Shown here piece after piece: positions 9,425-17,502 of a stretch of DNA of 64,000 nucleotides. Every line of letters begins with the position of its first letter. Position 1 is the first letter of the stretch. The notes below the pieces were generated by a model. The model did not search any database, had not been told where the DNA came from, and saw only the letters and a list, made by a program, of their open reading frames with translations. A program made the position numbers and the translations under genes. The DNA lies in contig JAFSTO010000040.1 of assembly GCA_017450435.1 (NCBI GenBank), positions 20,553-84,552 of the forward strand, given 5' to 3'. The DNA is from Paludibacteraceae bacterium (GTDB lineage Bacteria; Bacteroidota; Bacteroidia; Bacteroidales; Paludibacteraceae).

Positions 9425-10330
9425 ATGGAGAATTCAATCGACTTTAAGAAAAAAATCTCCAATATCAAAAAGTCGGAAGTGTTGGTTTTACGTAACGTTA
9501 CTCACTTCCCTGTCTATAATCGTGAGTTCGAGATTCCTCACATGGTGGTATCGCTCGTTCATAGCGGTCATGCGCGTGCGATATACGACATGCATGAGGT
9601 CAGTTTCGGGAAAAACGAGCTGACCGTTGTTATGCCAAACCACATTCTTCTTCCTTTGGAAAGCAGTGAGGATTATAATGTCACCTTGTTTTTCTTATCT
9701 GAGGATTTTGTCAAGGAGGTGAAACATTGCATCTTGTCGCACGACTATAGCAAGTTTCATACTTCACCTTCGTGTGTTATTACCGACAAGCAGGCTGAGA
9801 AACTCCTTAAGATGGTTGATGTGCTTGAGATAATTTGCGGCTCCAGTCCCGCCAGTTTGCCCAATAGGCATCAGTTGCTGATTTATATGGTAGATGTGAT
9901 ATATGAATTTGTCAACTCATTCCGTGTCGCCCAAGACGTGAATATCAAGCACAACAGCAGGCAGTCGGCGTTATTTAATAAATTCTGTGACCTGCTTGCC
10001 AAACATTATAAAGAGTCGCGTGAGGTGATATTCTATGCAGAGATGCTTGATTTGACGCCGAAGTATTTCTCTCGTGTTATTTTTGAAACAGTTGGAGTTA
10101 CAGCCGGCGAATGGATTGACGAATATGTTACGGCCAAGGCAAAACATGTTTTGCGAACACGTCCTGACTTGACGGCTCAGGATGTGGGACGAAACATCGG
10201 TTTTGCTGATGCGGCTACCTTTAGTCGGTATTTCAAAAGAGTAAGCGGTTTGACCCCTAAGCAGTATCGTGACGGTTTGAATGTGGTTGCGGATGCTCAG
10301 GATACAGACTCATTAGAAGCAGAGGCCTAA
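9425..10330 (+). CDS. AraC-family transcriptional regulator, 301 aa
   Basis: An N-terminal cupin-like sensing part (about 1-150) is followed by a C-terminal double helix-turn-helix (about 190-290). The second HTH is well conserved: IGFADAATFSRYFKRVSGLTPKQYR. This is the usual layout of Bacteroidetes AraC regulators that respond to small molecules. It has its own promoter. Its 3' end overlaps the 3' end of the convergent PagL-like gene by 18 bp, and there is no terminator between them. Confidence 0.9.
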   Translation: MENSIDFKKKISNIKKSEVLVLRNVTHFPVYNREFEIPHMVVSLVHSGHARAIYDMHEVSFGKNELTVVMPNHILLPLESSEDYNVTLFFLSEDFVKEVKHCILSHDYSKFHTSPSCVITDKQAEKLLKMVDVLEIICGSSPASLPNRHQLLIYMVDVIYEFVNSFRVAQDVNIKHNSRQSALFNKFCDLLAKHYKESREVIFYAEMLDLTPKYFSRVIFETVGVTAGEWIDEYVTAKAKHVLRTRPDLTAQDVGRNIGFADAATFSRYFKRVSGLTPKQYRDGLNVVADAQDTDSLEAEA

Positions 10331-11683
10331 ACCGGCATCAAGAAATTCCGCTTTCATTATATGTAATTTCAGCCCTACTTGCGCGTATGCGTAGCGGCAG
10401 AAACGGTATTTAAGTTGCAAACGCTGGTAGAACCATCCGTCTTGGTAGGTGCTGGCGCGACTTGGGTCGTAGCTATAGACGAGGCCGCGATTAAGCGCTT
10501 TGCCTGATTCGGTTGCTTTCTTGGCTTCGTTATACGGCTCAAGGTTCTTAATCGGGTCATATAAGTATAGACCAAGGTGATAACCTACTGTTAGGTTGCC
10601 TATTATAAATTCCGGCTGAAGGCTTATTCCCACTCTGAAACAATTGCTAATCTTACTTTCGGCAAGGTAAGTCTTGCCGAAGAATGTGACGGGCGCATCA
10701 GGTGCGGCTGACGAAAAGTCTTTATACACACTACGGTATGCTCCGTCATAGAACACGTCCACTCCGGCACCTATTTTGAATATAGATAGTGGTATCCAGT
10801 GTGCGGCCAACGTCAGTTCTCCGACGCCGAACAGCCACTGATTACCGGCAATGCTGCGGTCCTTGTAATAGACGCTACGGGCTCCGCCGGCAATGCCTAT
10901 CTCTATGTCCCAGCGTTTGTCAACGCCGTCCCATAACTTACGAGGCACCTCTGGCGCTTCGAACTCGTCATTCACTTCTTCTGCGTAAGGGGTGTAAGCT
11001 ACACCAACCTCTGCGTTGAACATATTATATCCGGCATTGGGCGTTAGCACACTGCCATTGCTCACGTGTTGCCAACCGCCGGTGAGACTGACCGACCAGC
11101 CGGCTTTAATCGGAAAATCAAAATATAACCCTCCGTTGATAAAAGCATTGGCAATGCTACCTATCGAGATGTTGGCTATCTGTTGGCTCTTTCCTCCCGC
11201 TGTGGCTAACTGATATTGTGTCCACTTGTTTTCCTCCGGCACAGTGTTGCTATAGCGTTTGTCGGCAAAGGCTACGCCAACGCCGGGACGCAATCCTAAT
11301 ATGAAATGTTTGGAATGGTAGAGGGGAATGTTGAGGTAGGTCCAAGTGGCAACAACGTTGCCTAAATACTTGTTTTGTCCGAGATTAAGCCATGTCGCAG
11401 CTACACCGATGGAGGCATTATTCCACTGTCGAAGTGCCTTGTGGGGCTTACTCGCCAACCCGCTTGTGGGCAGGAACTCTGCCGCTATTGTAGCACCTGT
11501 TACTACAGGACGATCCATCGTCAGACCAATCATGGTCTTGGTTCCGGCAATCTTGTCGTCACGATTGAGCCAACCTGCTGTACCTGACAAGCGGTACTGC
11601 ATTCTGATTTTATGCTTCAAACTATCAGACGCACTGACGGATAAGCAGGTAAGGAGTAATATGTATAGAACTTTGCTGCGCAT
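10313..11683 (-). CDS. PagL-like acyloxyacyl hydrolase, outer-membrane protein, 456 aa
   Basis: The start is ATG 11683, which opens the signal peptide MRSKVLYILLLTCLSVSASD. An upstream frame to 11782 runs through the promoter and palindrome and is rejected. Around residue 205 is WQHVSNGS...PNAGYN...EVGVAY, which matches the PagL active-site pattern (His, Ser, Asn, then Glu), so it is a candidate lipid A 3-O-deacylase in the outer membrane. PagL itself is under 200 residues. This protein is much longer, with a second barrel-like half (about 260-456) ending AGLGLCF. Many aromatic alternating strands support a barrel. Activity is inferred from the motif. Confidence 0.78.
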   Translation of the reverse strand: MRSKVLYILLLTCLSVSASDSLKHKIRMQYRLSGTAGWLNRDDKIAGTKTMIGLTMDRPVVTGATIAAEFLPTSGLASKPHKALRQWNNASIGVAATWLNLGQNKYLGNVVATWTYLNIPLYHSKHFILGLRPGVGVAFADKRYSNTVPEENKWTQYQLATAGGKSQQIANISIGSIANAFINGGLYFDFPIKAGWSVSLTGGWQHVSNGSVLTPNAGYNMFNAEVGVAYTPYAEEVNDEFEAPEVPRKLWDGVDKRWDIEIGIAGGARSVYYKDRSIAGNQWLFGVGELTLAAHWIPLSIFKIGAGVDVFYDGAYRSVYKDFSSAAPDAPVTFFGKTYLAESKISNCFRVGISLQPEFIIGNLTVGYHLGLYLYDPIKNLEPYNEAKKATESGKALNRGLVYSYDPSRASTYQDGWFYQRLQLKYRFCRYAYAQVGLKLHIMKAEFLDAGLGLCF

Positions 11684-11701
11684 AATGGTGATTCCAATTT
11701 G

Positions 11702-11709
11702 CAAAGATA
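11702..11709 (-). promoter_or_regulatory. -7 element for the PagL-like gene
   Basis: TATCTTTG on the minus strand. The matching -33 position falls inside the adjoining palindrome, where the sequence is an A/T run rather than a good TTTG. Confidence 0.6.
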
Positions 11710-11710
11710 C

Positions 11711-11770
11711 AAAAAAAACGCCGTATACGAAAAAAAAACGCTGAATACTTTCGTATACGGCGTTTTTTTT
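11711..11770. repeat. 22-bp-arm perfect palindrome between divergent genes
   Basis: Arms 11711-11732 and 11749-11770 are exact complements (A8 CGCCGTATACGAAA and its reverse complement), separated by 16 bases. The element covers the -33 regions of both divergent promoters. It has the look of a bidirectional terminator but lies upstream of both predicted transcription starts, so an operator or insulator role is possible. Confidence 0.85.
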
Positions 11771-11779
11771 GTAAATTTG
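11749..11779 (+). promoter_or_regulatory. Promoter for ffh
   Basis: TAAATTTG at 11772-11779, with a weak -33 (TTTC 11749-11752) inside the palindrome's right arm. Confidence 0.6.
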
Positions 11780-11824
11780 CATGATATTTATATGAACTAA
11801 CTTTTCTAATCATTCTATTCCTAC

Positions 11825-13144
11825 ATGTTTGACAATTTATCAGAACGTCTTGAACGCAGTTTTAAGATACTGAAGGGCGAAGGCCGTATTACTGAAATCA
11901 ACGTAGCAGAAACGGTTAAGGATATCCGCAAGGCACTGCTTGAGGCGGATGTCAACTATAAGACAGCTAAGCAGTTCACCGATTCGGTCAAGGAGAAGGC
12001 TCTTGGGCAGAACGTGCTGACTTCCATTCGTCCGGGCCAACTGCTTGTCAAGATTACTCATGACGAACTTGCTACCCTGATGGGCGGCGAAGCAACGGAG
12101 GTCAATCTCAAAGGCTCGCCGGCGGTTGTCCTGTTGAGTGGTCTTCAGGGCTCAGGTAAGACGACATTTGCCGCCAAGTTCGCTCATTATCTGAAAGAGA
12201 AGAAGCAGAAGAAAGTGATGCTTGTGGCGTGTGACGTCTATCGTCCGGCTGCTATCGAGCAGTTGCGTGTTCTGGGTGAACAGATTGGGGTGGAGGTCTT
12301 TGACCAGCCCGAGGAGGGTAATCCCGTTCGTAAAGCGCAAAACGCAATAGATAAAGCCCGTGTTTACGGGTATGATGTTGTAATTGTGGATACCGCCGGA
12401 CGTTTGGCTGTAGATGAGGCGATGATGCAGGAGATAGCCGCTATCAAAGAGGCTATTCGTCCGCAGGAGACCTTGTTCGTGGTGGACGCAATGACAGGTC
12501 AGGACGCTGTGAATACCGCCAAGGAGTTTAATGACCGGCTCGACTTCGATGGGGTGGTGCTGACCAAGCTTGATGGCGATGCCAGAGGTGGTGCTGCTTT
12601 ATCAATACGAAGTGTGGTAAATAAGCCGATAAAGTTTATTGGAACAGGCGAGAAGATGGACGCTATTGACGTCTTCCACCCTTCGCGTATGGCGGACCGA
12701 ATACTCGGAATGGGCGATGTGGTCAGTTTGGTTGAACGGGCACAAGAACAGTATGACGAAGAGGAAGCACGGCGTATATCCAAGAAGATTGCCAAAAACC
12801 AGTTTGACTTCAACGACTTCCGTAGTCAGATTGAGCAGATAAAGAAAATGGGCAATATGAAGGACTTGATGGGAATGATTCCCGGCATGTCCAAGGCTCT
12901 AAAGGATATAGAGATTTCAGACGATGCCTTCAAACCTATAGAGGCGATGATTGACTCGATGACGCCGGAGGAGCGTCAGAACCCCGCTTTACTCAACGGA
13001 AGTCGGAAGAACAGAATAGTCAAAGGCGCCGGTGTCAGCATTGTGGAGCTGAATCGATTTCTTAAGCAGTTTGAGCAGATGAGTAAGATGATGCGTAAGG
13101 TTCAAACAATGCAACGTTCAGGTAAGATGCCGCATAGAAGATGA
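11825..13144 (+). CDS. ffh: Signal recognition particle protein Ffh, 439 aa
   Basis: N domain, then the G domain with P-loop GLQGSGKTTFAAKFA, the box DVYRPAAIEQL, DTAGRL and TKLDGDARGG. The methionine-rich M domain (about 320-439) contains MGMIPGMSKAL and the 4.5S RNA-binding stretch NGSRKNRIVKGAG. It binds signal sequences of nascent inner-membrane proteins together with SRP RNA and FtsY. The length is normal and it is a single-gene unit between promoter and terminator. Confidence 0.97.
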   Translation: MFDNLSERLERSFKILKGEGRITEINVAETVKDIRKALLEADVNYKTAKQFTDSVKEKALGQNVLTSIRPGQLLVKITHDELATLMGGEATEVNLKGSPAVVLLSGLQGSGKTTFAAKFAHYLKEKKQKKVMLVACDVYRPAAIEQLRVLGEQIGVEVFDQPEEGNPVRKAQNAIDKARVYGYDVVIVDTAGRLAVDEAMMQEIAAIKEAIRPQETLFVVDAMTGQDAVNTAKEFNDRLDFDGVVLTKLDGDARGGAALSIRSVVNKPIKFIGTGEKMDAIDVFHPSRMADRILGMGDVVSLVERAQEQYDEEEARRISKKIAKNQFDFNDFRSQIEQIKKMGNMKDLMGMIPGMSKALKDIEISDDAFKPIEAMIDSMTPEERQNPALLNGSRKNRIVKGAGVSIVELNRFLKQFEQMSKMMRKVQTMQRSGKMPHRR

Positions 13145-13171
13145 GAGCGCTGCGTTTAATGGCGAGGTTTA

Positions 13172-13213
13172 ATAACAAGAGGGTGTGTCAAAACTGACGC
13201 ACCCTCTTGTTAT
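13172..13213 (+). terminator. Terminator hairpin after ffh
   Basis: A 19-bp stem (13172-13190 with 13195-13213, one G-T pair) has a 4-base loop and is followed by a T-rich stretch. Confidence 0.8.
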
Positions 13214-13270
13214 CTTTGATTTTTGACACACCGTCCTAACTTTGGGCGGTCTTGCAGATTGGGCAGTTTT

Positions 13271-13311
13271 GAGAGACGGTATTCAATACCGTCTCTACCC
13301 GTTGGCGAAAC
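13271..13311. repeat. Dispersed palindromic repeat, copy 2 (best preserved)
   Basis: GAGACGGTATT - C - AATACCGTCTC is a perfect 11-bp inverted repeat, flanked by GA and TACCCGTTGGCG. It lies between the ffh terminator and the 3' end of the DUF4465 gene. Confidence 0.7.
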
Positions 13312-13386
13312 AAGGCCGGGACGCTTGGGCAATCTCACTTCCTATAGCGCAGGTTGTATCATTTCCCACTGCGTTGCAGTCCCGCG

Positions 13387-14127
13387 TTATTTCTTAGCGC
13401 CAAACTGGTCGAGGCAGAAGTAGGCGGGGGTGTTCATACCATAATCGCCGTTGTCTGATGAGGTGAGTGTGAACGACACTTTGCTGACTTGTCCGAGGGC
13501 GGAGAGGTCGCAATATTGCCAGTCTTTCACAATCTCGCTCTTGCCGTCGCGGAAATCTGCAAGATAGAACTCCACCTTACCGGTCTCTTTGTACTCCACC
13601 TTTTCGTTCTCTTTGACCGTGTTATAGCCGGTGATGGTCAGCAAGAACCAGTCTCCGTTGCCGAACTTCTTAGCGTATGTGTCGCCATTCTCCATCGAAG
13701 CAACGGCGTAGGCATTGTTACATAAGTAGCAACCCGGCACTGTCTTTGGCTCTGTGAGCTTAATCTCAAGAGCAGCACCTTCGCTGAACAGATCTTGGAA
13801 ACATACGGCAAACTGGTTACCCTCAGCGGCTCCGCCTGCTGCAGAGTGATATTGGTCTGCAAAGTCGGCATAAGTGTTCTCTTGTTGTGCGCTGACAATG
13901 AAGTTGTAGAAGTACGTTCCACTATAGGCACTGCCGGTTGTGAAGGCGAACTCACCGCTGGTCCAGCCGTGAATACCGTCCTGTTCGGCAGTGAAAGTTG
14001 CGTTGGTACCACCATTACCTACAGTTACATCTTCAAAGGTGGCAACATTAAGAGCGGGTTCCTTGTCGCAGGACACCATGAGCAAGCCGGCTGCTACAGC
14101 AACGCTTGCAAAAAAAAGTTTCTTCAT
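13387..14127 (-). CDS. DUF4465 lipoprotein of the corrinoid-uptake operon, 246 aa
   Basis: The signal peptide carries a lipobox ending MVSCDKE, so this is a lipoprotein. The mature part is a single DUF4465 beta-sandwich: FEDVTVGNGG, then SAAGGAAEGNQFAV, then GKVEFYLADFRDGK, SALGQVSKVSF and the end PAYFCLDQFGAKK. The same module occurs inside the 2191-residue protein at 18970-25545. DUF4465 lipoproteins are commonly encoded beside BtuB/BtuG genes in Bacteroidales, so a role in surface corrinoid capture is inferred from context. It lies 118 bp after the BtuG-like gene with no separate promoter seen, and is probably the last gene of the riboswitch-1 transcript. Confidence 0.85.
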   Translation of the reverse strand: MKKLFFASVAVAAGLLMVSCDKEPALNVATFEDVTVGNGGTNATFTAEQDGIHGWTSGEFAFTTGSAYSGTYFYNFIVSAQQENTYADFADQYHSAAGGAAEGNQFAVCFQDLFSEGAALEIKLTEPKTVPGCYLCNNAYAVASMENGDTYAKKFGNGDWFLLTITGYNTVKENEKVEYKETGKVEFYLADFRDGKSEIVKDWQYCDLSALGQVSKVSFTLTSSDNGDYGMNTPAYFCLDQFGAKK

Positions 14128-14203
14128 AATTAAAATTAATTTAATTGGTTGATAATTATTGTTGTACTATATACAGCGTTAGCGTTCTTTCGGCTTCGTT
14201 GTT

Positions 14204-14245
14204 TTACGTGACGGTGATAAACATCGTCTCTACCCTTGAGCGCTC
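14204..14245. repeat. Dispersed palindromic repeat, copy 3
   Basis: ACGTGACGGTGATAAACATCGTCTCTACCCTTGAGCG: the left arm is altered, the right arm retained. It lies in the gap between the BtuG-like and DUF4465 genes, inside the presumed operon transcript. Confidence 0.6.
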
Positions 14246-15364
14246 TCACTTCACTTTGATTATATGGCCCGGTATATCTCCTGTTCTGTGTTTGGATACT
14301 AATGTGCCGTTTTTGTCATATCGGTATAGCACACCCGGTGTTACGTAGTCGCGGGCATCAGTGAGGTAGATATCTTCGCTCTCCTCATCCACGTAGATAG
14401 AGTATGGCATCCGTATTTCGGCACTATTGGATAATGTAATCGGTGTGCGCTGAAGTGTTTCTATACTGAGATAGCCATAGCTGATGTTATTGCCGGTGAG
14501 CATGTCTCCTGAATAAAAGTATAGTTTTTGACGACAAAGGTACATCTTTGTGGCTGCAAAGCCTAATCCCTGCAGATTGCCGCTTGTAAGGTCAAGACGA
14601 TATAACTCAGCCGGCAGAGTGTTATAATTCCCCTGTGAGCTTATAAACAGTGTATTATGAATAGAGTCATAAATAATAGATTCAAGATTTTGTGCCACAG
14701 TTAAGCGTTGTGTTTCTTCGAAGCTGTCAAGAGATATCACAGATACGGTTGAGTCATAGCGAGGTGCCATGTATCCACCGGAGTTGGCAACGTATAGCAT
14801 ATCGCCGGCGATAGCAACGCCGTTAGGCTGGTAACCCACAGTGCAGGTCGCGACAACTGCCAGGGTTGTGGTGTCAATTTTGGCAACATAGCCAAGCTGT
14901 TTATATTCGGGATTGTTGTAATCGACAGGTCCGGCATAACTGCTAACATACGCGTAGCCGGCTGCAAAGGTTATATTGCGGCAGTTAGGCACCTCTATCT
15001 GTCCAATGCGGCGACAACGCAGGTCGGTTACCTCTATCTTGCCGCTCACGTTGACTATTATATACATCTTATTACCATAGACGGCTATATCGTTTCCTAC
15101 ATCTCCTAATTCCTTCACCACATTCGGATTCATGCGGGGGTAGATGTCGCGAATAATACTATCTGCAGCAATGTCATAGAGATCGATAGTCGCCTTGTTT
15201 GACCCCATGTTTCCTTCATTAAGAATGTAGAGTACAGCGGCGCTACTGTCGTTCAACTCAACAGGCGTGTCCTGCACTACATCAGCGTGCCGGCAGCCGA
15301 TACACAGATTGATAGCAGCGAGGATGGTAAGAGGGATGATTTTTTTCCGGTATGTTGTTTTCAT
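14246..15364 (-). CDS. btuG: BtuG-like surface beta-propeller lipoprotein, 372 aa
   Basis: It has a lipoprotein signal (Cys in LCIGCRHAD) and then a seven-bladed YncE-type propeller: VLYILNEGNMGSNKATIDLYD, NDIAVYGNKMYIIVN, VGYQPNGVAIAGDMLYVANSGGY and TDARDYVTPGVLYRYDKNG. BtuG proteins are surface lipoproteins that bind vitamin B12 very tightly and pass it to the BtuB receptor. The position directly after btuB (5-bp gap), downstream of a cobalamin riboswitch, supports this call. The symbol is given by fold and context, not by a database match. Confidence 0.85.
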   Translation of the reverse strand: MKTTYRKKIIPLTILAAINLCIGCRHADVVQDTPVELNDSSAAVLYILNEGNMGSNKATIDLYDIAADSIIRDIYPRMNPNVVKELGDVGNDIAVYGNKMYIIVNVSGKIEVTDLRCRRIGQIEVPNCRNITFAAGYAYVSSYAGPVDYNNPEYKQLGYVAKIDTTTLAVVATCTVGYQPNGVAIAGDMLYVANSGGYMAPRYDSTVSVISLDSFEETQRLTVAQNLESIIYDSIHNTLFISSQGNYNTLPAELYRLDLTSGNLQGLGFAATKMYLCRQKLYFYSGDMLTGNNISYGYLSIETLQRTPITLSNSAEIRMPYSIYVDEESEDIYLTDARDYVTPGVLYRYDKNGTLVSKHRTGDIPGHIIKVK

Positions 15365-15369
15365 GTTGA

Positions 15370-17502
15370 TTATATAATGACTCTTATTATACCTTTCCCG
15401 TTGATTCCCGGCATCGGGTAGTTGGGTATTACTTCGTATTGCTGGTTGAAGATGTTGTTTATTTCCAATCCTATCTGTATTTTGGTCGTGTTTGCGGTTT
15501 TGTTTTGACTGACAGGTATTGTCCAGCTTGCGGCGAGGTCGTGGGTGTACCAGGGCTGAACGATGTTTGCCGGAATGTTAGCTGAGGATGTAAAGCGTTG
15601 TCCGACATAAACAAAAGAGTAAGAAGCTGTCAAACCTCTCCAAAGTAAAGTGCCTGTTGCGGAGCCGGAGTGGCGGGGAATATACGCAACCTGTCCTTTA
15701 TACGTTCCCCCATACTGGTCGTTGTCGTCAGGGTTGGTTTTGTCAAGGGCCTGCTGAAAGGTGTACGATGCGTGCAGGTAGAGGGTCAGATCGTCCGTTG
15801 GGCGAGTTGTGGTTCGAAACCGAAAACGAAGGTCGGCTGAGAGTTCGGCACCTGTTATTTCAACATATCCGAGATTGAGCATCATCCAGCGATACTGCGA
15901 GTTTCCTTTCGGGATAGCCACAATCTTATTCTCCACCTGATTGAAATATGCGTCAGCCTTCAGTCCTGTTTCCACGCTGCGCAAGCGAGTGACGTCGGTG
16001 GCAAAAAGTCGGCTCCACTCGCTACCAAGGTCGTACTGTCGAGTCTTTTCCGGTTTGAGGTTACTTGAGCCGACATCGGTGTAATAGAGGTCGTTGAAGG
16101 TCGGCATACGATAAACCATCTTGTAGAAGCCGCGTATGAACCATTCCTCATGCAAAATAGGTTTGACGTTGACAAATACTGCGGGAGTCACGGCGTTGTA
16201 GGTGTTTTTAGTAGTACTTGGTACTTTGACACTCGGTACTTTGTCCTTGACGTATGTCTCTAAGACGGAGGCTTGTGCTTTGAGCCACTTGTATGATACT
16301 GCTGTTGCAGCGCTGACAAGAACGGTGTGTCTTATCGGATTGCTGAAGTCTGTCAGGTTAGCTTTCAGCCAATTGAGGTCGTAGTCTGCTGCGGCTGCAA
16401 TGTCCCAAAAAGGGAACAAGCGCCAACGGGCTGAAGCAGACATATATACTTGCTGCTGTAGAAAAAGGTTGTCGATATACATCAGGGTGGTGTCAGGATT
16501 GAGGTAGCGCAACTTGTCATTGGCATATTTGGCGTTCACCTGTAGGTCGGTTCGTTTGCCGACAGAGGTAGTATAATTAACTTGCACAAAAGCGTTGCGG
16601 TCCCACTGACGTTGGCTGTTCTTCCAGACGTTGTTGACTATTGCTCCGGGTATTCCTCGCTCGCTTTGGTAGTAGTAGCCCTTGACGTGCCATTTGCCTC
16701 GTTCTGTATATCCAAAGAGTCCGGCTTCTGCGCGGAAGGCTTGTACATCTCCGTTTTCACGTACTGCAGTGGTATCCCAAGCTACGCTGCCGTCTGCAAG
16801 CTCCTTGCGGTAATGGAAATGATAACGTCCTGTCGCATAAGTGTATTCGGCATTGGCAGAAATGTGAATATTGTCGCTCAGGCGCTGCTCGTAAATAACT
16901 GAAGGGTTGGCGAGACCAAAAGTGCCTCCTCGCATCTTCACTTCCACATTATATGTTTTGTCATGGCTGAACTTAGGCCGTTTGGTTTTTAGATAAAGCG
17001 TTCCGGCACTGCCGAAGTCGCGGGCGGGCTGGAAGATTTCTGATTTCTGACCGTTGTACAGAGCCACTTCTTCGAGGTTGTCCATTGAGAATTTTCCGAG
17101 GTCCACTATGCCGTTTTGTGCGTTGCCTATAGCTATACCGTCATAGAACACAGCGAGGTGCTGACTGCCCATCGAACGTAGGTCAACGGTCTTCATACCG
17201 CCCACGCCGCCGTAGTCTTTCAACTGGATGCCGGAGAAGTATCTCACTGCATCTGCAACTGACGTGGTGGCTAAGGCATGGAGCTGTTCACCACGTAGTC
17301 GTTGCGGTGGAGTAACGTCCTTCTCCTGACGGGCTACAACCTCTATCTCATCAATGCGGAAGAGGCGGGCAATAGAGTCAAGATATAGAGAATCAGACCC
17401 GCTTTCACCCCACGGCGCGTTGCTTGCGGGGACACCGCTGTTGGCTTTGAGGCTCAGGGATAGAAGAATGGAAAATAATATTGCAGTCAGTTGGTTTCTC
17501 AC
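15370..17502 (-). CDS. btuB: TonB-dependent corrinoid receptor BtuB, 710 aa
   Basis: The start is GTG 17502, which overlaps the stop of the upstream gene (GTGA). It has a signal peptide, then a plug domain (TSVADAVRYFSGIQLKDYGGVGGMKTVDLRSMGSQ, residues about 80-115, read in parts), then a 22-strand-type barrel. The NLKPEKTRQYDLGSEW motif and the end LEINNIFNQQYEVIPNYPMPG are typical of TonB receptors of the BtuB group. It takes corrinoids through the outer membrane using TonB energy. The operon is led by a cobalamin riboswitch. A local stretch at 16216-16243 (encoding KVPSVKVPS) is itself a short DNA repeat. Confidence 0.92.
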   Translation of the reverse strand: MRNQLTAILFSILLSLSLKANSGVPASNAPWGESGSDSLYLDSIARLFRIDEIEVVARQEKDVTPPQRLRGEQLHALATTSVADAVRYFSGIQLKDYGGVGGMKTVDLRSMGSQHLAVFYDGIAIGNAQNGIVDLGKFSMDNLEEVALYNGQKSEIFQPARDFGSAGTLYLKTKRPKFSHDKTYNVEVKMRGGTFGLANPSVIYEQRLSDNIHISANAEYTYATGRYHFHYRKELADGSVAWDTTAVRENGDVQAFRAEAGLFGYTERGKWHVKGYYYQSERGIPGAIVNNVWKNSQRQWDRNAFVQVNYTTSVGKRTDLQVNAKYANDKLRYLNPDTTLMYIDNLFLQQQVYMSASARWRLFPFWDIAAAADYDLNWLKANLTDFSNPIRHTVLVSAATAVSYKWLKAQASVLETYVKDKVPSVKVPSTTKNTYNAVTPAVFVNVKPILHEEWFIRGFYKMVYRMPTFNDLYYTDVGSSNLKPEKTRQYDLGSEWSRLFATDVTRLRSVETGLKADAYFNQVENKIVAIPKGNSQYRWMMLNLGYVEITGAELSADLRFRFRTTTRPTDDLTLYLHASYTFQQALDKTNPDDNDQYGGTYKGQVAYIPRHSGSATGTLLWRGLTASYSFVYVGQRFTSSANIPANIVQPWYTHDLAASWTIPVSQNKTANTTKIQIGLEINNIFNQQYEVIPNYPMPGINGKGIIRVII

